This document shows, one piece after another, positions 6,300 to 10,074 of a stretch of 10,074 nucleotides of DNA. Location of the stretch: contig PEXM01000067.1 in NCBI GenBank assembly GCA_002779055.1, positions 1-10,074 on the forward strand, written 5' to 3'. The notes beneath the pieces were generated by a model. It did not search any database and was not told the origin of the DNA. It saw only the letters and a program-made list of their open reading frames with translations. How positions within the stretch are numbered: position 1 is the first letter of the stretch; each line of letters starts with the position of its first letter. The DNA comes from Elusimicrobia bacterium CG08_land_8_20_14_0_20_44_26. GTDB taxonomy: Bacteria; CG03. The position numbers and the translations under genes are program-made.

Positions 6300-8276
6300 G
6301 TGATTGCCATAGAAAATATTTATAAATCATACCGGATGGGTAATTATAAGGTGCAGGCCGCCGACGGTATATCGCTTCAGATTCAGAGAGGGGAATTCGT
6401 GGCGATAATGGGGCCATCCGGCAGCGGTAAGTCAACGTTGATGCATATATTAGGTTGCCTTGACAAACCCGACGACGGGAAATATCTTTTTAACGACCTG
6501 GATATAAACAAAATGAATGACAACCAGCTTGCATACATACGCAACAAATATATAGGTTTTATATTTCAGAATTTCAGCCTGCTTTCAAGAGTTAATGCAT
6601 TTAAAAACGTGGAATTGCCTATGATTTACGGGAATGTTCCTGGGAGGAAAAACAGGATAAACGGCATTCTTGACTCCGTCAATCTGTCCGACAGGGCAAA
6701 TCATAACCCGAATGAACTGTCGGGGGGGCAGCAGCAGAGAGTCGCGATAGCGAGAGCTTTGGTGAATGACCCGCACATTCTTCTCGCCGATGAACCCACG
6801 GGCAACCTTGACACTCAATCGGGTAAAGAAATAATGGAAATAATTCAAAATTTGAACCAGGAAGGCCTCACCATCGCGCTTGTCACCCACGACCCCAACA
6901 TTTCCGCTTATGCCAGGAGAATAATACATGTCTGCGACGGTAAAATCAAAAGCGATGAAATCAGAAAAAACAGCGTGACGGTTGATAAACAGGAAATCGA
7001 TTTTGACGATAATAAATTGAAAGGAAAATCAAAAGAGAATATTTTCAACTTTATGGAAATACTGGACAGCGTAAAAATGGCGGTGAGCGGTTTACTGGTC
7101 AATAAATTGAGAAGTTTTCTGGCGATGCTCGGCGTTATTATAGGGGTTGCCGCCGTAATCGCGATGATATCAATCGGGCAGGGCGCGGGTAAAAATATCA
7201 CCAGCAGAATAGAAAATATGGGCTCCAACGTGCTGACTTTATTTCCTGCAAGAAGCAGGGGCCCGGGTTCAAGGGTGTCGTCTGCATCGGGAGGGAGCGT
7301 CTCTTTGAAACTTGAAGATGCGGCGGCGATAAAAAAAGAAGTTGAGTCGGTAAAAAATGTTGCGCCGGTGGCGAATAGAAATGCGCAGGTCGTTTACGGC
7401 AGCAAGAATACAAATACGTCGGTGTACGGCACGCAGCCCGAATTTTTAGAAGTCCGGAACTTCAAAGTGGCAGAGGGATATTTCTTTTCCGCAAAAGAGA
7501 TTAAGGCAAGGTTAAAAGTGGCAGTGCTCGGCAGGACTGTGGTAGAGGCGTTGTTTGAAGAAAGCGAAGATCCAATCGGCAAAAATATCAAGATAAACAG
7601 ATTAAGATTCAAAGTGATAGGGGTGCTGGAGGCAAAAGGCGCCGGTGGCTGGCGGGATGAAGACGACCAGATTGTTATTCCTCTTTCCACGGCTCAAAAA
7701 AGATTATTCGGCAATGATAACCTCAACAGCGTCTACATTCAGGTAAAAGAGGAAAAATTAATGGCTTCGGCTTTGGAAGAAGTGACCGGTTTACTGAGAA
7801 AACGGCACAAACTGCGGGAAGACGACGAAGACGATTTTATGATTCGTTCCCAGGCGGAATTATTGGAGACGGTCAAATCAACGTCCCGCACATTCAGCAT
7901 GCTCCTGGCGGGGATTGCGTCTGTCTCGTTGCTCGTCGGCGGCATAGGAATTATGAATATAATGCTGGTATCGGTAACCGAAAGGACGAGGGAAATAGGC
8001 GTCCGCAAGGCGATAGGAGCAAAATACAGAGATATACTGACTCAATTTATGGTTGAAGCGATTGTTATATGCGTTATCGGCGGGTTGCTCGGGATAATGG
8101 CAGGAATATTTTCTTCAAAAATTATGAGCATGATAGGCGGCTGGAGCACGTTAATTTCGGCGCTTTCAATAATTATTTCGTTCAGTTTTTCATTGATTAT
8201 CGGGCTGATATTCGGATTATACCCGGCAATGAATGCGGCGAAAATGAATCCCATAGACGCATTAAGATACGAATAA
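6300..8276 (+). CDS. macB: MacB-type ABC exporter: fused ATPase and FtsX-like permease
   Basis: The inner-membrane motor of the exporter, 658 residues, beginning at GTG 6300. Residues 1-222 are an ABC ATPase of the LolD/MacB class: Walker A GPSGSGKS (38-45), Q-loop Q90, signature [15 protein letters not shown] (140-154), Walker B ILLADEP (160-166, E165 catalytic) and H-loop H197. A charged linker (223-258) leads to TM1 (about 273-293, [19 protein letters not shown]). A large periplasmic domain covers 294-530, including a Gly/Ser-rich stretch at 320-335. Three more helices lie near 534-557, 584-606 and 616-642, with the FtsX-family motif [18 protein letters not shown] at 558-575. All ATPase motifs are intact and length matches MacB. 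MacB proteins transmit ATP-driven motion to the adaptor and expel substrates from the periplasm; known examples export macrolides, peptides or lipoproteins, but this substrate is unknown. Expressed with the two genes before it. Confidence 0.93.
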   Translation: MIAIENIYKSYRMGNYKVQAADGISLQIQRGEFVAIMGPSGSGKSTLMHILGCLDKPDDGKYLFNDLDINKMNDNQLAYIRNKYIGFIFQNFSLLSRVNAFKNVELPMIYGNVPGRKNRINGILDSVNLSDRANHNPNELSGGQQQRVAIARALVNDPHILLADEPTGNLDTQSGKEIMEIIQNLNQEGLTIALVTHDPNISAYARRIIHVCDGKIKSDEIRKNSVTVDKQEIDFDDNKLKGKSKENIFNFMEILDSVKMAVSGLLVNKLRSFLAMLGVIIGVAAVIAMISIGQGAGKNITSRIENMGSNVLTLFPARSRGPGSRVSSASGGSVSLKLEDAAAIKKEVESVKNVAPVANRNAQVVYGSKNTNTSVYGTQPEFLEVRNFKVAEGYFFSAKEIKARLKVAVLGRTVVEALFEESEDPIGKNIKINRLRFKVIGVLEAKGAGGWRDEDDQIVIPLSTAQKRLFGNDNLNSVYIQVKEEKLMASALEEVTGLLRKRHKLREDDEDDFMIRSQAELLETVKSTSRTFSMLLAGIASVSLLVGGIGIMNIMLVSVTERTREIGVRKAIGAKYRDILTQFMVEAIVICVIGGLLGIMAGIFSSKIMSMIGGWSTLISALSIIISFSFSLIIGLIFGLYPAMNAAKMNPIDALRYE

Positions 8277-8292
8277 ACTTTCGAAAAAAATC

Positions 8293-8320
8293 TTGACAAA
8301 GTTAGGGGGTTAAGTATAAT
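8293..8320 (+). promoter_or_regulatory. Near-consensus sigma-70 promoter upstream of the decayed gene
   Basis: TTGACA (8293-8298) and TATAAT (8315-8320) are both exact consensus hexamers, separated by 16 bases. Transcription would start near 8327. This is only 16-50 bases after the macB stop and directly before the relic reading frame. It is the strongest promoter in the window. Any transcript would read into a frame with no start codon. Confidence 0.7.
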
Positions 8321-8794
8321 TTACGCTCTATATAAAATTTGAAGATGTTTTAAGCAAAAGTTTCGTCATTATAAACCCAAAGGCGGAAACCCGCCAGGAA
8401 CTTTTTTATTTATTTGGTGAGTTTCTCCTGAATAAAGTGCTTATACAAGATGAGACAAAATTCGCAGAAGATTTAACTGCCAAAGAAAAGGCACAACCCA
8501 CCGCGATAGGCAAAGGAATTGCCATTCCGCACATCATGCTGCCTCATCTTGACAGGAGTTATATCGTCATTGCCCTGTTTACGGCAATCGCCTCGGGTTT
8601 TGTGGATAATTTACCGATTATCGCTAACAATGATTGGTTCCTCCGCAAATATGGTCGCCTTATCGGTCTATGAAAAATCGGAAGGCAAGATAATACATTT
8701 TATGACCTGGTTAAAATAGGGTCTCCCTGTGGTCATAATTTCGGTAGTTTTTGCCTTACCATTACTGGTTTTGCAGGTTGGTATCTCACCTTAG
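8320..8794 (+). pseudogene. Decayed remnant: PTS EIIA type-2 domain joined to the end of an ArsB/NhaD-type ion permease
   Basis: In one frame from 8320 the translation runs FEDVLSKSFVIINPK (from about 8338) through PTAIGKGIAIPH (to about 8532). This is the N-terminal half of a fructose/mannitol-type EIIA domain, including the histidine of the AIPH motif that is phosphorylated in active proteins. No ATG, GTG or TTG begins this segment; the first GTG (8437) is in its middle. From about 8581 the same frame reads TAIASGFVDNLPIIA, a motif of ArsB/NhaD/CitM-type permeases, then stops at 8671-8673. From 8627 the next frame continues the permease: TMIGSSANMVALSVYEKSEG, then a TAG at 8717-8719, then GLPVVIISVVFALPLLVLQVG to a stop at 8792-8794. 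The permease's main body is absent. I infer that an EIIA gene and a neighbouring permease gene lost more than 1 kb between them, plus a second small deletion, a nonsense mutation and a lost start. Confidence 0.8.
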
Positions 8795-8826
8795 TCCGCT
8801 TTCTGTATTCTTTAAATTTTTTTATT

Positions 8827-9732
8827 TTATTTTTTAGATTTTTTTAAAAGAGTGTAGGCAAAATAGCCGAGTGCGAAATATATTCCGAGTCCGAGAATAA
8901 TTCCCGCCAGCGTTATCAAGCTAACCGTTATGCTTATGAAAAGATTTACCGCATTTCTGAAAGCCAACCGAAGCCGTTTGAGAAAGTCATAGCCCTTCGT
9001 CGTAATTTTGTCCGGCTCATATAAAAAAATTGATATTTCTGCCAGTTCCGTCTGACTGTTGAGATATCTGATTCTGCCTTCCATCTGTTCAATTTTTTCC
9101 CTCACTCGCGCAAGTTCCCTTTCAACTTCAAGAACATCTTTCAGTTTTTTTGTCTTTATCTGAAGAATTTTTAGCAATCTTCTTTCAAGTTCGCCTGAGG
9201 TTTTAAGGCGTGCATTAAGGTCAATGTATTGTTCTGTGATGTCGCGGCTTGAAACATTTTTATTTTTAAGTTTCCCGAATTTTTCAATGCGCTGGATGAA
9301 TAAATCAAAATTTTGCGGCGGTATTTTTGCGACAATACCGCCTGAGGCAATATCCTGCTCATTCAGGTTTTTGTTTGCGTTCAAAATAAAGCCCTTTAAT
9401 TCTTTTGCAAGAGTTGTTATGTTATTTGCCGCCTCGTCAAAATTTTTTATCTCCATACCGATGTCTGCCCTGTAAACAATTTTCCTTTCCATTTCCCCCG
9501 TTTGCATCTCGGAAGAATTGCCTTCTGCCACTGTAAGATTTGCATCGCGCGTGCGCGCAAATTTACCCGGTTTTTTATAGGAACGGGATAAACTTTCATT
9601 CATTTGTGTTTTTTTCCCACCTTCAAATGTCTGACGTTTATTTGAAAAATTTGAGATAGAAAAAATCGTAATAAAAATTGCCGCGAGCATCATACCTAAA
9701 ACAATCAGAATGTTCCTTTTGTTTTTTTTCAT
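8827..9732 (-). CDS. DUF4349-family membrane-anchored coiled-coil protein
   Basis: The protein has 301 residues. An uncleaved-looking N-terminal hydrophobic helix spans 8-27, and a polar, probably disordered stretch runs 30-80. Residues 84-238 match the DUF4349 pattern: RKIVYRADIGMEI, GGIVAKIPPQNFDLFIQRI, VSSRDITEQYIDLNARLKT, ending in SQTELAEISIFLYEP. A strong heptad-rich helix covers about 176-226 (LERRLLKIL ... EVERELARVREKIEQMEGRI). A second hydrophobic segment lies at 262-293, followed by KKSKK. So the bulk of the protein sits between two membrane segments, probably outside the cytoplasm. The family has no established function; envelope or periplasmic role is inferred. A good Shine-Dalgarno (AAAGGGGGA on the minus strand, 9738-9746) lies 5 bases before the start. 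It is transcribed toward the pseudogene and away from the aminotransferase; I see no clear terminator after it. Confidence 0.8.
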   Translation of the reverse strand: MKKNKRNILIVLGMMLAAIFITIFSISNFSNKRQTFEGGKKTQMNESLSRSYKKPGKFARTRDANLTVAEGNSSEMQTGEMERKIVYRADIGMEIKNFDEAANNITTLAKELKGFILNANKNLNEQDIASGGIVAKIPPQNFDLFIQRIEKFGKLKNKNVSSRDITEQYIDLNARLKTSGELERRLLKILQIKTKKLKDVLEVERELARVREKIEQMEGRIRYLNSQTELAEISIFLYEPDKITTKGYDFLKRLRLAFRNAVNLFISITVSLITLAGIILGLGIYFALGYFAYTLLKKSKK

Positions 9733-9752
9733 AAGATTCCCCCTTTCCCGGG

Positions 9753-9781
9753 ATTTTGAAATATAAAAAAGTTTTCGTCAA
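9753..9781 (-). promoter_or_regulatory. Candidate promoter for the DUF4349 gene
   Basis: Read on the minus strand, TTGACG (9781-9776) and CAAAAT (9758-9753) are 17 bases apart. The start of transcription would fall near 9746, at the Shine-Dalgarno, so the leader would be very short. The -10 is imperfect. Confidence 0.35.
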
Positions 9782-9792
9782 TCCCGTTCGGC

Positions 9793-9821
9793 TTGTATTA
9801 AAGAGAAATTTTTTTTAAAAT
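9793..9821 (+). promoter_or_regulatory. Weak candidate promoter for the aminotransferase gene
   Basis: TTGTAT (9793-9798) and TAAAAT (9816-9821) are separated by 17 bases in the divergent intergenic region. The -10 is good, the -35 poor. The local AT richness makes chance matches likely. Confidence 0.25.
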
Positions 9822-9848
9822 CACAAGAAATAATAGACAGGGAATAAG

Positions 9849-9879
9849 AGGGGATTGAAAAGAATTAGAACCGTCCCCT
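9849..9879. repeat. Short inverted repeat upstream of the aminotransferase
   Basis: AGGGGA (9849-9854) and TCCCCT (9874-9879) are perfect complements around a 19-base AT-rich loop. The right half, AGAACCGTCCCC, resembles ends of REP-like elements that recur in many environmental genomes (from memory, not checked). It sits six bases before the Shine-Dalgarno, so it would be in the leader of the mRNA. Confidence 0.35.
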
Positions 9880-9896
9880 TTCTTAGAGGAGAAAAA

Positions 9897-10074
9897 ATGG
9901 AATTATCTGAAAGAATCCATCGGCTCGGGACTGAAACGGCTTTTGTAGTGTCTGAGGAAGCGGCGAAATTTGCCGCGGCGGGAAACAAGGTTTATCCTTT
10001 TCATCTCGGCGATATAAATCTTCCCACGCCGGAGAATATTGTGAACGCCGCCTTTAAGGCGGTTAAAGAGGGGA
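9897..10074 (+). CDS. Class I/II PLP-dependent aminotransferase, 3' partial
   Basis: The first 59 codons are visible and the gene runs off the window. The start ATG 9897 is preceded by AGAGGAG (9885-9891) at 5-base spacing, the best Shine-Dalgarno here. The translation has the order typical of aspartate-aminotransferase-fold enzymes: an N-terminal helix (ELSERIHRLG), a T-x-x-F-V-V-S segment with a helix rich in Ala (EEAAKFAAAGNKVYPF), then HLGDINLPTPENIVNAAFKA. The last corresponds to the conserved G-E/D-P-D/N-x-P-T-P-x-x-I substrate-arm motif. The pyridoxal-binding lysine and the substrate-specifying residues lie outside the window, so the amino acid used cannot be told. The G-D-I-N form differs from the usual G-E-P-D. 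Confidence 0.75.
   Translation, partial: MELSERIHRLGTETAFVVSEEAAKFAAAGNKVYPFHLGDINLPTPENIVNAAFKAVKEG

Noticed and set aside
5914..6435. Long minus-strand open frame of 173 codons opposite the adaptor and macB
   Set aside because: It lies antisense to two well-supported genes, spans their junction, and has no recognisable protein features; it is a shadow frame.
8382..8407. Possible rho-independent terminator (GGCGG/CCGCC with a later T-run)
   Set aside because: The stem is only 5 bases, the T-run begins six bases after it, and the bases are accounted for as codons of the EIIA relic (PKAETRQELF).
8437..8673. A small independent gene of 78 codons starting at GTG 8437
   Set aside because: The EIIA homology extends well upstream of this GTG in the same frame, and the end is a permease fragment in a broken frame; it is part of the pseudogene.
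8519..8719. A small independent gene of 66 codons in the second frame
   Set aside because: Only its 3' part (from about 8627) resembles the permease; its first half is the EIIA segment read out of frame, and the permease homology continues past its stop.

Overview
This window comes from a bacterium with an outer membrane: it encodes signal-peptide proteins, a complete TolC/MacA/MacB-type tripartite exporter and thioredoxin-like envelope proteins. Base composition is moderate. Short GC-rich palindromic repeats lie between and inside genes, and a decayed gene is present. This style would fit an uncultured candidate-phylum lineage (Omnitrophota/Elusimicrobiota-like) or a deltaproteobacterium-like organism, but nothing here fixes the taxonomy.

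Positions 1-3893 read as one rightward cluster. It opens with the 3' part of a fusion between a thioredoxin/TlpA-like domain and a divergent UshA-like metallophosphatase domain that has lost most canonical metal ligands. A compact multi-hairpin repeat follows (1061-1125) whose last arm looks like the Shine-Dalgarno of the next gene. That gene encodes a secreted LPP20/CsgG-like protein of 476 residues. The cluster ends with uvrC, overlapping the previous gene by 11 bases. This UvrC keeps its GIY-YIG, Cys-cluster, UVR and RNase H-like parts, but it lacks about 100 residues of the usual central linker and all of the C-terminal helix-hairpin-helix domain. Its last ~30 codons are read through a hairpin-rich stretch.

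Positions 3978-8276 are a tight operon for an efflux machine: outer-membrane TolC-family channel, periplasmic adaptor (ATGA overlap) and MacB-type ATPase/permease fusion (10-base gap). Together they would span both membranes and export a substrate using ATP. The sequence does not reveal the substrate.

Positions 8277-8826 hold no intact gene but are not empty. They contain a near-consensus sigma-70 promoter followed by a relic: the N-terminal half of a PTS EIIA type-2 domain without a start codon, joined to two pieces of the C-terminal end of an ArsB/NhaD-type ion permease, with a frame change and an in-frame stop.

Positions 8827-9732 (minus strand) encode a DUF4349-type membrane-anchored coiled-coil protein. 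It diverges from the first 59 codons of a class I/II PLP aminotransferase (9897 to the window end). The 164-base gap between them carries candidate promoters for both genes and a short inverted repeat.

I see no CRISPR array, tRNA, rRNA or transposase gene. The most notable items are the ligand-poor thioredoxin-UshA fusion, the doubly shortened UvrC, the decayed EIIA/permease chimera, and the palindromic repeat that seems to have become a gene's translation start region.
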